This document shows, piece after piece, positions 7,013 through 14,525 of a stretch of DNA of 25,197 nt. The notes under the pieces were generated by a model. It ran no database searches. It had not been told where the DNA came from and saw nothing but the letters and a program-made list of their open reading frames with translations. This stretch comes from RGIG2707 sp045600065 (GTDB taxonomy: Bacteria > Bacillota > Clostridia > Peptostreptococcales > Anaerovoracaceae). The stretch is taken from assembly GCA_045600065.1 (NCBI GenBank), contig JAZRXE010000090.1:1-25197 (forward strand), given 5' to 3'. The stretch's first letter is position 1. Each line of letters begins with the position of its first letter. A program made the position numbers and the translations under genes.

Positions 7013-8388
7013 TATTTGTCTCCTCCTTCCTTTGCTGCCGCTGCCTTTGCGGCCTCGGCCTCTGCCTTGGCCTTTGCAGCCGCGGCGGCCTTTCTGTCTT
7101 CATCCATTACCCAGCCCTTTGCCATGCGGATCTCAAAGTTGAGCTGCTTTCTGGCGGGGCAGGAATAAGCGCAGCAGCCGCAGTCCATGCAGCTGAGCAC
7201 GTTGTATTTTTTCAGAGCTGCCATATCCTTGTGCTCCCAGGCCTTGGCCAGGGCTGTGGGCATAAGGTTCATGGGGCAGGCCTTGACGCAGCGTCCGCAG
7301 TTGATGCAGGCTGTCTCGGGATTTACCTGAGCGTAGCTTTCGTCAAAGCAAAGTATGGCGTTGTTGCCCTTGCTGATGTGGAAATCATCCCTGGGGATGG
7401 CTCTTCCCATCATGGGACCGCCCAGCAGTATCTTGCGTATGGGCTTTGCCTCTCCGCAGAACTCCACGATGTCGCAGATGGGGGTGCCGATGGGCACTTC
7501 TATGTTCTGGGGATTTTTAATGGCATTTCCGTCTACGGTAAGGCTCTTGCTTACAAGGGGCATGCCTGTTGCCAGGTACTGCTGCAGCTTGAGCACGGAG
7601 TTGACGTTGGACACTATAACGCCCACATCTGCGGGAAGCTTGCCTGCGATAAGGTGCCTGCCGGTGGTTTCGTATATGATCACTCGCTCGGCGCCCTGGG
7701 GATAGACCTGTCTGAGCTCGAAGACGCTGATCCGGGGATCATCTCCCAGCTCGTCTCTGAAGGCCTTGATCGCGTCGGGCTTGTTTCCTTCGATTCCGAT
7801 GATGGCTCTTTCGATATCCAGCCACTTGAGCACGGCTCTGATGCCTTCGATTATGTCCCTTGTGTGCGCCAGCATGGTCATGTGGTCAACAGTGATAAAG
7901 GGCTCGCATTCTGCCGCGTTGATGACAAAGGTATCGATCTTAAGAGGCGGCTTGACCGTGAACTTTACGCTGGTGGGGAAGCTTGCTCCTCCCAGACCTA
8001 CAAGACCGCTGGCCCTTACTGCTGCCAGGAAGTCCTCCTTGCTGTTGATCACGGGAGGCACTACAGTCTCTGCGATTTCCTGTTTGCCGTCCGCCTGGAT
8101 CACCACATGCACGTCGTTTCGTCCCATCTGGGACATAAAGGTCTCTATGCCTACCACATCGCCGGACACGCTGGCGTGAATCGGTGCAGACATATAAGCC
8201 TCGGTGTTTCCGATGAGCTGGCCTACTTTGACGTGGTCGCCCACCGCAACAACGGGGCTGCAGGGTGCGCCTATGTGCTGAGACATGGGGATGTACACCT
8301 TTTCGGGCAGGGTCATGGGTACTATGGCCATGCCTGCGGTGTTTTTGCAGTGATCCACGTGGATTCCGTTAAGGTGTTTTGAACTCAT
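7012..8388 (-). CDS. rnfC: Rnf complex subunit C, NADH-interacting Fe-S flavoprotein
   Basis: RnfC is the peripheral subunit where electrons reach NAD+. A longer frame extends upstream to 8568, but I place the start at 8388: it has a GGAGG 11 bases upstream, gives the usual N-terminus, and the longer frame would run through the promoter and a repeat. The resulting 458 residues show a glycine-rich nucleotide/FMN loop (G-L-G-G-A-S-F-P-T, 131-139) and two C-terminal [4Fe-4S] motifs, C-I-N-C-G-R-C-x-x-x-C-P (from about 361) and C-M-D-C-G-C-C-x-x-x-C-P (from about 400). The last 26 residues are an Ala/Lys/Glu-rich low-complexity tail, shorter than the long repeat tail of the enterobacterial protein. 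It is the first gene of the operon. Confidence 0.95.
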   Translation of the reverse strand: MSSKHLNGIHVDHCKNTAGMAIVPMTLPEKVYIPMSQHIGAPCSPVVAVGDHVKVGQLIGNTEAYMSAPIHASVSGDVVGIETFMSQMGRNDVHVVIQADGKQEIAETVVPPVINSKEDFLAAVRASGLVGLGGASFPTSVKFTVKPPLKIDTFVINAAECEPFITVDHMTMLAHTRDIIEGIRAVLKWLDIERAIIGIEGNKPDAIKAFRDELGDDPRISVFELRQVYPQGAERVIIYETTGRHLIAGKLPADVGVIVSNVNSVLKLQQYLATGMPLVSKSLTVDGNAIKNPQNIEVPIGTPICDIVEFCGEAKPIRKILLGGPMMGRAIPRDDFHISKGNNAILCFDESYAQVNPETACINCGRCVKACPMNLMPTALAKAWEHKDMAALKKYNVLSCMDCGCCAYSCPARKQLNFEIRMAKGWVMDEDRKAAAAAKAKAEAEAAKAAAAKEGGDK

Positions 8389-8472
8389 GGTGTAATTTTC
8401 CTCCGTAGAAATCCAAATGGTTATATTATTTGCAGATGCATATAATAATATAGGTAAAATACATACCAAATT

Positions 8473-8501
8473 AGAATACAACTTTTTTGTTTTTTTGTAA
8501 A
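8473..8501 (-). promoter_or_regulatory. Predicted promoter of the rnf operon
   Basis: On the minus strand TTTACA (8496-8501) and TATTCT (8473-8478) are exactly 17 bp apart, with an A-rich spacer. Transcription would start near 8466, giving a leader of about 80 nt that is AT-rich and unstructured up to the GGAGG of rnfC. Confidence 0.6.
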
Positions 8502-8507
8502 GGAGAA

Positions 8508-8566
8508 GGCAGACAGGAACAGACAGAGAACCGCCCCCTGTCTGAGAGAACCGTACCCTGTCTGCC
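8508..8566. repeat. Nested palindromic repeat between alaX and rnfC
   Basis: Two tandem 20-bp units (8525-8544 and 8545-8564) share AGAGAACCG-xx-CCCTGTCTG and differ at two positions. A perfect 10-bp inverted repeat, GGCAGACAGG (8508-8517) and CCTGTCTGCC (8557-8566), encloses a second 7-bp one, CAGACAG (8520-8526) and CTGTCTG (8538-8544). The element begins ten bases after the alaX stop codon and ends just before the rnf -35 box. It may terminate alaX transcription, though the T run beyond it is weak. I recall motifs of the GAGAACCGTCCCCTGTC kind recurring in Firmicute intergenic regions but cannot verify this here. Confidence 0.7.
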
Positions 8567-8575
8567 ACGCTTGCT

Positions 8576-9805
8576 TTATCTCAGGTGCTTTTCTATAAGA
8601 TCCAGATAGAGCTCCAGGCCTTCGTCATCCTTGAATATGGCTCTGGCCAGATCAGGCTTGCCGCCGCCCTTGCCCTGATAGATGGGAGCGTTTTCCTTGA
8701 CCAGCTTTCCGCAGTCCGGTGTGCCCGGAGAGGTGAGCACGGCGCAGTGCTCGGATACTGCGGCAAGGGCCACGGGCCCGGTGATGTCCTTTGACAGCTT
8801 GCGTGCCAGGGTCTGAAGGTCGTCGGCGCTCAGGTCCGTATATCGGAATATGCGCAGGCTGCCCTCGAAGGGCTTTGCCAGAGCCTCTCTCAGGCTGCTT
8901 TCCGCCTGGGCCATAAACAGGCTCTTAAGCTGGGAATATTTTCTGAACAGGTCCTGATTGCGCAGATCCGCGGCATCCAGGGCCTTTTCCAGGTCTCTGG
9001 GATCGCAGGAGAACCTTCTGCCAAGGCCGTCGGCGACATCCTGCTTGGTGCAGTAATCCTCGTAGGCGGTGATCCCGCTCTTTACGTAAAAACGGTGCAT
9101 TCCCTTGTATTTTTCCGCGTGGGTGATTTTTATGAGGCCGACCTCGCCGGTGCGTCTGACATGGGTGCCGCAGCAGGCGCAGCAGTCCACGGGATCCTGC
9201 ACATCGCCCATGAGCACCACGGAAATGTCCTCGCCGTATTTGATCTTTTTACGGCAGGGCAGGCTCAGGGCATCCTCGGCAGTATCGAAGAAATAGGTGT
9301 TTACGGGAGCGTCCAGCCAGATGTATTCGTTGGCGGTCTGCTCGCAGACCTGTATCATCTCCTCGGTGATCTCGGTGTAGGGGGAGTCCGGCCGCAGATC
9401 CACGTCTATGGTGGTGTATTCCTCTCCCATGTGGAAGCCCTTGTTTTCTATGCCGTAGAGCTTGATCATGGCGCCGGAAAGGATGTGCTCTCCGCTGTGA
9501 AGCTGCATGTGGGTGAAGCGTTTTTTCCAGTCGATGATGCCGGTGTAGCTTCTGCCGGGCTCAAGCTCGCAGGCGTGCTCCGGATTCAGGCTGTGCCATA
9601 CTATGCCGGTCTGCTTGTCCTCCCTGACGTCCAGGACCCTGACACCGCCTATTGTTCCGGTGTCGCAGAGCTGTCCTCCGCCCTCCGGGTAGAACGGACT
9701 GCGGTCGAAGGCCGCCCTGATGCCATTTGGGCTGTCCTCCAGCTGCAGCAGGGTCATTTGAGCTTCTTTGAGATAGGCGTCTTTTATATACAGTTTTTCG
9801 GTCAT
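8576..9805 (-). CDS. alaX: Alanyl-tRNA editing protein, AlaX family with DHHA1-like end
   Basis: A free-standing relative of the editing half of alanyl-tRNA synthetase, expected to hydrolyse mischarged Ser-tRNA(Ala) or Gly-tRNA(Ala). I choose the ATG at 9805, giving 409 residues, because AAAGGA lies six bases before it; a longer frame would start inside the predicted -10 box. The N-terminal F-Y-P-E-G-G-G-Q motif (38-45) is the synthetase-like substrate loop. Zinc ligands of the editing site are H103 and H107 (H-S-G-E-H) and C211 and H215 (C-C-G-T-H, followed by T-G-E-V-G). The C-terminal third, ending in G-K-G-G-G-K-P-D-L-A-R-A, matches a DHHA1 RNA-binding domain, so this is the long AlaX form. 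Confidence 0.93.
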   Translation of the reverse strand: MTEKLYIKDAYLKEAQMTLLQLEDSPNGIRAAFDRSPFYPEGGGQLCDTGTIGGVRVLDVREDKQTGIVWHSLNPEHACELEPGRSYTGIIDWKKRFTHMQLHSGEHILSGAMIKLYGIENKGFHMGEEYTTIDVDLRPDSPYTEITEEMIQVCEQTANEYIWLDAPVNTYFFDTAEDALSLPCRKKIKYGEDISVVLMGDVQDPVDCCACCGTHVRRTGEVGLIKITHAEKYKGMHRFYVKSGITAYEDYCTKQDVADGLGRRFSCDPRDLEKALDAADLRNQDLFRKYSQLKSLFMAQAESSLREALAKPFEGSLRIFRYTDLSADDLQTLARKLSKDITGPVALAAVSEHCAVLTSPGTPDCGKLVKENAPIYQGKGGGKPDLARAIFKDDEGLELYLDLIEKHLR

Positions 9806-9932
9806 GGTCATTCCTTTCGGGCGCAGGCTTTTGCACTGAAATGAAGCTTGCGCGTTATTTGTTATGAAGGCCCCTTGAGCAGGGCTGCCGGCTTGCCGGA
9901 TCAGAATAGCGCCGCGGGATTGCAGCAAGGGC

Positions 9933-9961
9933 ATTATACATCAAAACTCTGCTGGGGCAAA
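9933..9961 (-). promoter_or_regulatory. Predicted promoter of alaX
   Basis: On the minus strand a perfect TATAAT (9933-9938) lies 17 bp from TTTGCC (9956-9961). The start of transcription near 9926 gives a leader of about 120 nt and excludes upstream start codons for alaX. The remaining sequence to 10075 shows no gene. Confidence 0.55.
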
Positions 9962-10075
9962 GCGGAAAGAGGGCGTCAGGGATCGAGAGGCTGCCCGGCT
10001 GAGTCGATACTGCCGTTTTCCGAAGCGGCTTGCAAATATTATTTTACGGGCAGTTCACCCAAGCTTCATAAAACA

Positions 10076-10104
10076 TTGTAAGTATTTCACATTCTGTGTA
10101 TACT
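10076..10104 (+). promoter_or_regulatory. Predicted promoter of trkA-trkH
   Basis: TTGTAA (10076-10081) and TATACT (10099-10104) are separated by exactly 17 bp. Transcription from about 10111 leaves a leader of about 42 nt before trkA. It is divergent from the alaX promoter, with about 115 bp between the two -35 boxes. Confidence 0.65.
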
Positions 10105-10152
10105 ATATAAACGGAGGCATGGTTTTTGCCGCTGATATAACAGGAGCAATAT

Positions 10153-11514
10153 ATGAAAGTATGCATAGTAGGCGCAGGCAAGCTGGGACTGGCCATAGCT
10201 CAGTCGCTGCTGGGCGCCGGTCACAAGCTGACCATAGTAGATAAAGATCCGGTAAGAATACAGAACGCAGGCAATTCCATGGACAGCTATACTGTCCAGG
10301 CGGAGGCGCTTAAGGTGGACGAGCTCAGGGCTCTGGGCATAGGCGAATACGACCTTTTCATCGCCTGCACGGAGGAAGACGAGCGCAATATCACTCTGTG
10401 CGCCTTTGCGGAAAAGCTTGGCTGCCCCTCTTCCATAGCAAGAGTACGTTCCCCGGAGCATCTGCAGCAGCTGGATTTCATCAGAGAGACTTTCGGCATA
10501 GACCTGCTGATCAACCCGGATTATTCCTGCGCCAGAGAGATATACAGGTTCCTGACCCAGAAATATTCCCTGGAGGGAGGCATGTTCACCCAGGGCAGCG
10601 TTTCGATTCTGGAATTTGACATAGCCAAGATGCCCGGCCTTGAGGGCAAGCAGATCAAGGATCTGGGCGGGATGCTGACAGGCATGCTCATAGGCGCAGT
10701 GTCCAGAGACGGCAAGATCATAGTCCCCAACGGCGGGACCCTGCTCCAGTCCGGAGATACCATCTACGCGGTGGGTCATTCCAAGGACATGTACAGGCTC
10801 GCAGGCAAGGTCAGGGATAAGGATCAGAAGACAGGGATCAAGCGCGTCATGATTGCCGGAGGCGGAAAGACCGGCCATTTCCTTGCCCAGATGCTGGGCA
10901 ATGCCGGAGTGTTCGTGCGCATTGTGGAGATCGACGAGGAGCGCTGCAGGCAGCTGGCATCCGAGCTGGCAGACGCCGAGGTGCTCTGCGGAGACGCTTC
11001 GGATATCAACGTGCTCAGGGAAGAGGGCCTGGAATCCATGGATGCCTTTGTCGCAGCCACAGGCTTCGACGAGGAAAACATGCTGCTTTCCATGCTGGTA
11101 AAGGAATACGGCGTGCCCGATGTGGTCGCCAAGATATCCCGTCAGACCTACGCTCCCATAATGAAGAAGCTTGCCTCTGTAATGGTCATCAATCCCCAGG
11201 AGATCATAGCCTCCGAGGTCTTGTCCTATGTAAGGCGCAGCGGCGTGGTGCTCTTCAGCAAGATCATCAACGGACAGGCGGAATTCAAGGAGATACTGGC
11301 AGAGGACGACATGCCCATCACAAAAAAGACGCTCTTCGAGCTGGACATCCCCGAGGGCGTGCTGGTGGTGTCAGTCACCAGATCTCATCAGATAATCATC
11401 CCCAACGGCAGCACTCAGATACAGGCAGGGGACAGAGTCCTCTTCCTTACCATGCTTTCTGCCGGGGCTGAATTCGAGAGTCTGCTCTCAGAATCAAACA
11501 AGAGCGTGCTTTAA
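10153..11514 (+). CDS. trkA: Trk K+ uptake system, NAD-binding regulatory subunit TrkA
   Basis: TrkA is the cytoplasmic gating ring of the Trk potassium uptake system and binds nucleotides to control TrkH. The 453-residue length is that of the two-copy form: RCK-N (about 1-130) and RCK-C (about 140-220), repeated at about 230-350 and 365-450. The first Rossmann loop G-A-G-K-L-G is at 7-12 with the acidic end of strand 2 at D30; the second copy has G-G-G-K-T-G. Both RCK-C parts carry the I-V-P-N-G-G-T / I-I-P-N-G-S-T type strand. The start follows AGGAG at a good distance. Its stop codon is followed at once by the trkH ATG. Confidence 0.96.
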   Translation: MKVCIVGAGKLGLAIAQSLLGAGHKLTIVDKDPVRIQNAGNSMDSYTVQAEALKVDELRALGIGEYDLFIACTEEDERNITLCAFAEKLGCPSSIARVRSPEHLQQLDFIRETFGIDLLINPDYSCAREIYRFLTQKYSLEGGMFTQGSVSILEFDIAKMPGLEGKQIKDLGGMLTGMLIGAVSRDGKIIVPNGGTLLQSGDTIYAVGHSKDMYRLAGKVRDKDQKTGIKRVMIAGGGKTGHFLAQMLGNAGVFVRIVEIDEERCRQLASELADAEVLCGDASDINVLREEGLESMDAFVAATGFDEENMLLSMLVKEYGVPDVVAKISRQTYAPIMKKLASVMVINPQEIIASEVLSYVRRSGVVLFSKIINGQAEFKEILAEDDMPITKKTLFELDIPEGVLVVSVTRSHQIIIPNGSTQIQAGDRVLFLTMLSAGAEFESLLSESNKSVL

Positions 11515-12972
11515 ATGGTACTTAATAAAAGAACTATCACTAAAATACTGTTCGCCGTAATGGGAATAATAGGCGCATCCCTGCTGGTGCCCCTGGTGGT
11601 ATCCCTGGTTTACGGCGAGATCCACGAGGCAAAGTGCTTTGCAGTCTGTGCCTTCCCCATGCTGGGGCTTTCTGTGCTGGCTGTGCGCCTTTTGCCAAAG
11701 CAGGACAATTCGGAGCTGCGCATGCGCGACGGCTTCTTTATAGTAGCCTGCACCTGGCTGCTCATGTCTTTGGCCGGCTGCCTGCCCTTTGTGATCTCTG
11801 GCACCATACCCGACGTTGCAACGGCGTTTTTCGAAACTGCTTCGGGCTTTACCACCACAGGCGCCAGCGCCCTTACAGAGCTTGAAAGCCTTCCCCGCGG
11901 CATGATCTTCTGGAGAAGCTTCACCCACTGGCTGGGCGGAATGGGCGTTCTGGTGCTTACCATAGCGCTGCTGCCCATGCTGGGCATAGGCGGACAGAAG
12001 ATCATGAGAGCCGAGACCACAGGCCCGACTATGGATAAGATATCCTTTACCATAAACGAGGGCGCCCGTATGCTCTACAAGATATATGCGGGTCTTACCC
12101 TGCTGCTGGCGGTGCTGCTGCTGTTTTGCGGTATGGATCTGTACAATGCGGTCATCCACGCCTTCGGAACCCTGGGCACCGGCGGATTCTCGTCCTGGAA
12201 CAATTCCATAGGCCATTACGACAGCCTGGCAATACATCTGGTGCTCAGCATGTTTATGCTGGCTGCGGGCATCAATTTCAACCTTTACGCCGAGTTTATG
12301 CGCACGGGTAAGCCCAAGGTATTCAACGACCCCGAGTTAAAGACCTACCTTTTTATTGTGGTCTGCTCCGTAGGCTTCCTCAGCTTTATGCTTGCCCGCA
12401 CCGGAACATATCAGGGCTTCGGCGAAAGCCTGCACCAGGCCGTTTTCCAGGTGGCTTCGACCGTGTCGTCGACAGGCTTTGCCATTACCGACTACGAGCC
12501 CTGGCCCTCGTCCTGCAAGTTCGTCATCATCTTTTTGATGTTCGTGGGTGCCTGCGCGGGCTCAACTGCCGGCGGATTAAAGGTGATAAGGCTGCTGCTT
12601 TACGCAAAGCTGGTGCGCCGCAGCATCAGAAGAAGGCTGTCGCCCAGAAGCTTTGCCGGAGTCAAGCTGGCCGGAAAAGATGTTTCCGACGATACCTTAA
12701 ACGGCGTAGCCGCGCTGTTCGGCCTGTATATGGCCATACTGCTTGTGGGGACCTTTATAATAACCCTGAACGGCACGGATCTTATGACGGCCTTTTCGTC
12801 CATACTGACCTGCCTTTCCAACATAGGCCCGGGCTTTAATCTGGTCGGACCCACCTGCAATTTTGCCTTTTATCCTGCATGGATAAAAATACTGCTGTCT
12901 GTCATAATGATAGGCGGACGTCTGGAGCTGTTCACCATAGCGGTGCTGTTTTCCAGGGATTTCTGGAAATAG
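11515..12972 (+). CDS. trkH: Trk K+ uptake system, membrane channel subunit TrkH
   Basis: TrkH is the K+-conducting membrane subunit. The 485-residue protein shows the four pore-loop repeats of the Trk/Ktr/HKT superfamily: E-T-A-S-G-F-T-T-T-G-A-S (about 107-118), F-G-T-L-G-T-G-G-F-S, V-S-S-T-G-F and L-S-N-I-G-P-G-F-N. The glycine of the selectivity filter is present in each. The C-S/T-A-G-S-T-A-G-G-L-K-V-I-R block and the arginine-rich loop after it are typical. There is no gap to trkA and no strong separate ribosome binding site, suggesting coupled translation and fixed stoichiometry. Confidence 0.96.
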   Translation: MVLNKRTITKILFAVMGIIGASLLVPLVVSLVYGEIHEAKCFAVCAFPMLGLSVLAVRLLPKQDNSELRMRDGFFIVACTWLLMSLAGCLPFVISGTIPDVATAFFETASGFTTTGASALTELESLPRGMIFWRSFTHWLGGMGVLVLTIALLPMLGIGGQKIMRAETTGPTMDKISFTINEGARMLYKIYAGLTLLLAVLLLFCGMDLYNAVIHAFGTLGTGGFSSWNNSIGHYDSLAIHLVLSMFMLAAGINFNLYAEFMRTGKPKVFNDPELKTYLFIVVCSVGFLSFMLARTGTYQGFGESLHQAVFQVASTVSSTGFAITDYEPWPSSCKFVIIFLMFVGACAGSTAGGLKVIRLLLYAKLVRRSIRRRLSPRSFAGVKLAGKDVSDDTLNGVAALFGLYMAILLVGTFIITLNGTDLMTAFSSILTCLSNIGPGFNLVGPTCNFAFYPAWIKILLSVIMIGGRLELFTIAVLFSRDFWK

Positions 12973-12990
12973 AGAGCATACGAGCCATAC

Positions 12991-13022
12991 GAGCCGCACC
13001 TTTATAGGATGCGGCTCTTCTT
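12991..13022 (+). terminator. Rho-independent terminator of trkA-trkH
   Basis: A perfect 8-bp stem, GAGCCGCA (12991-12998) and TGCGGCTC (13010-13017), is followed by TTCTT. It lies 18 bp after the trkH stop codon. The preceding bases hold a short direct repeat of CATACGAGC. Confidence 0.75.
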
Positions 13023-13049
13023 GCATATAAGCGGCCTTGATGATAAAAT
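13021..13049 (+). promoter_or_regulatory. Possible promoter for the substrate-binding protein operon
   Basis: TTGCAT (13021-13026) and TAAAAT (13044-13049) are 17 bp apart. The -35 box would overlap the T run of the trk terminator, and the leader would be only about 15 nt, so this is tentative. Confidence 0.4.
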
Positions 13050-13070
13050 AGCTGCTTAAGGTATGCAGAT

Positions 13071-14282
13071 ATGAAGACGATAAGAAAACTTTTGACCGCG
13101 GCGCTGCTGCTGGCCCTGTGCCTGAGCCTCAGTGCCTGCGAGACCTACAATAATTTTTATAACACCTTTTTTAACGGAGGGGACGCCGACGAGCCCAGCC
13201 TTCGCATAGGCGTATTCGAGCCTGTCACAGGGCAGGATTCAGAGGCTGCAGCGCAGGAGATAGCCGGAATAGAGCTGGCGCATAAGCTTTACGGCAGCGT
13301 GCTTGGCTGCAGGGTGGATCTGGTATACGGAGACAACCAGTCTGATACCGAGCTTGCGGCACAGGTCGCTCAGGAGCTTATAGACAAAGAGGTCTGCGCG
13401 GTGCTCGGAAGCTACAAGAGCATGCTCAGCCTTGCCGCTTCCGACGTGTTCAAGAGCAATAGAGTGCCTGCCATTGGTATAACCTGCACCAATCCGCTGA
13501 TCACCCAGACCAACGATTATTATTTCCGGGTGTGCTATCCGGATTCCTACGAGGGCGGCAGCGCCGCATCTTATATATATAAGGGAATGGATCAGGCGGG
13601 GGCGGCTGTGCTCAAAATGGCAGAGGACGACTATGCCCAGACCATAATCGAGGAATTCGAAAAGACCATGGTAAAGCTTACCGGCGACGAGTATTCCGTT
13701 TCCGTGGTGGAATATCCCCAGGGGACCGAGAACTTTACCGTATATCTGAACAGGCTTCTGAACACGGGCTGCAGCACGGTGTTCTTCCCCAGCAGTCCCC
13801 AGGTGGGCGCGCAGGTCATACGCCAGGCTAAGGCCGGAGGCTATACCTTCGACTGGATAGGCACCAGCCGCTGGCAGAACATGCCCGCTTCCGTGGCCGA
13901 TTACGGTCAGGACGGCAGCTATTATCTGGACGGCGTGTTCTATGTTCAGGACAACGATTTCAACAAGGTCGAGACCCAGATGGAAAAGACCTTTATATCC
14001 GAATATAAAAAGCTCTACGGCCAGGACGCCGAGCCCTCCGAGGCCGCTGCTCTGGGCTTTGACGCCTACCTGCTTGCCCTGCGGGGCATCGAGGACGCAG
14101 GCTCTGCCGACAATCCGGCCTTTATAGCCGTAAAGCTCAAATCCGTTTACGAGATGGAGGGCGCCACAGGCAGTATAAGCCTGAATTCACAGGGAGATCC
14201 CATCAAGGATGTCACAATAGAAAAGGTCCGCAAGGACAGTTCAACCCCGGTATATACCATTAGCCCCGAATGGGGAGAATAG
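13071..14282 (+). CDS. Substrate-binding lipoprotein, LivK-like (Peripla_BP_6 type)
   Basis: A 403-residue extracytoplasmic solute-binding protein of the branched-chain amino acid/amide type. The signal peptide (residues 1-23, K-T-I-R-K then a Leu/Ala core) ends in the lipobox L-S-A-C. The mature part follows the two-lobe type I fold: an I-G-V-F-E-P-V-T-G start strand, the A-V-L-G-S-Y-K-S segment where the family contacts the ligand, P-A-I-G-I-T-C-T-N-P and Y-Y-F-R-V-C-Y-P-D segments, and the hinge strand with G-F-D-A-Y near the end. No permease or ATPase genes of a Liv system are next to it, so it may serve a distant transporter or act as a sensor. Ribosome binding is weak (TTAAGG). Confidence 0.9.
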   Translation: MKTIRKLLTAALLLALCLSLSACETYNNFYNTFFNGGDADEPSLRIGVFEPVTGQDSEAAAQEIAGIELAHKLYGSVLGCRVDLVYGDNQSDTELAAQVAQELIDKEVCAVLGSYKSMLSLAASDVFKSNRVPAIGITCTNPLITQTNDYYFRVCYPDSYEGGSAASYIYKGMDQAGAAVLKMAEDDYAQTIIEEFEKTMVKLTGDEYSVSVVEYPQGTENFTVYLNRLLNTGCSTVFFPSSPQVGAQVIRQAKAGGYTFDWIGTSRWQNMPASVADYGQDGSYYLDGVFYVQDNDFNKVETQMEKTFISEYKKLYGQDAEPSEAAALGFDAYLLALRGIEDAGSADNPAFIAVKLKSVYEMEGATGSISLNSQGDPIKDVTIEKVRKDSSTPVYTISPEWGE

Positions 14283-14291
14283 GAGATCAGA

Positions 14292-14525
14292 ATGGAACAG
14301 CAGATCAAAGAAGCGCTTGAATACATCAGGCCCTTCCTGCAGAGAGACGGCGGAGACGTGGAATTCGTCGAGCTGACCGAAGACAATGTGGTACTGGTTC
14401 GCCTGGAAGGCCACTGCGTTGGCTGCCCCCACGCCCAGATGACTGTAAAGTCGGGCATTGAGGAGGTCCTCAAAGAACAGTTCCCCGCTATCGCAGGAGT
14501 AGAAGCAGTAAACCTGTACATGTAA
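14292..14525 (+). CDS. NifU C-terminal-domain (Nfu-type) Fe-S cluster protein
   Basis: A 77-residue stand-alone NifU C-terminal domain, a carrier or scaffold that passes iron-sulfur clusters to target proteins. The sequence has the expected I-R-P-F-L-Q-R-D-G-G-D-V-E-F-V block (12-26) and the cluster-binding C-V-G-C (Cys42, Cys45) followed by a helix with T-V-K-S-G-I-E. AGGAG precedes the ATG at a good distance. It ends in a TAATG overlap with the CapA-like gene. The Fe-S-rich Rnf complex is a plausible beneficiary, but that is inference. Confidence 0.93.
   Translation: MEQQIKEALEYIRPFLQRDGGDVEFVELTEDNVVLVRLEGHCVGCPHAQMTVKSGIEEVLKEQFPAIAGVEAVNLYM

Noticed and set aside
5978..8382. Long plus-strand frames (396 and 383 codons) opposite rnfD and rnfC
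   Set aside because: They are antisense to well-supported rnf genes, lack start signals, and their low-complexity Gly/His/Cys composition is typical of reading the opposite strand of GC-rich codons.
8389..8568. A 60-codon upstream extension of rnfC
   Set aside because: It would run through the predicted promoter and the palindromic repeat, and the GGAGG-preceded ATG at 8388 gives the normal RnfC N-terminus.
9806..9934. A 43-codon upstream extension of alaX
   Set aside because: Its ATG lies inside the TATAAT box of the likely alaX promoter. The ATG at 9805 has AAAGGA at correct spacing.
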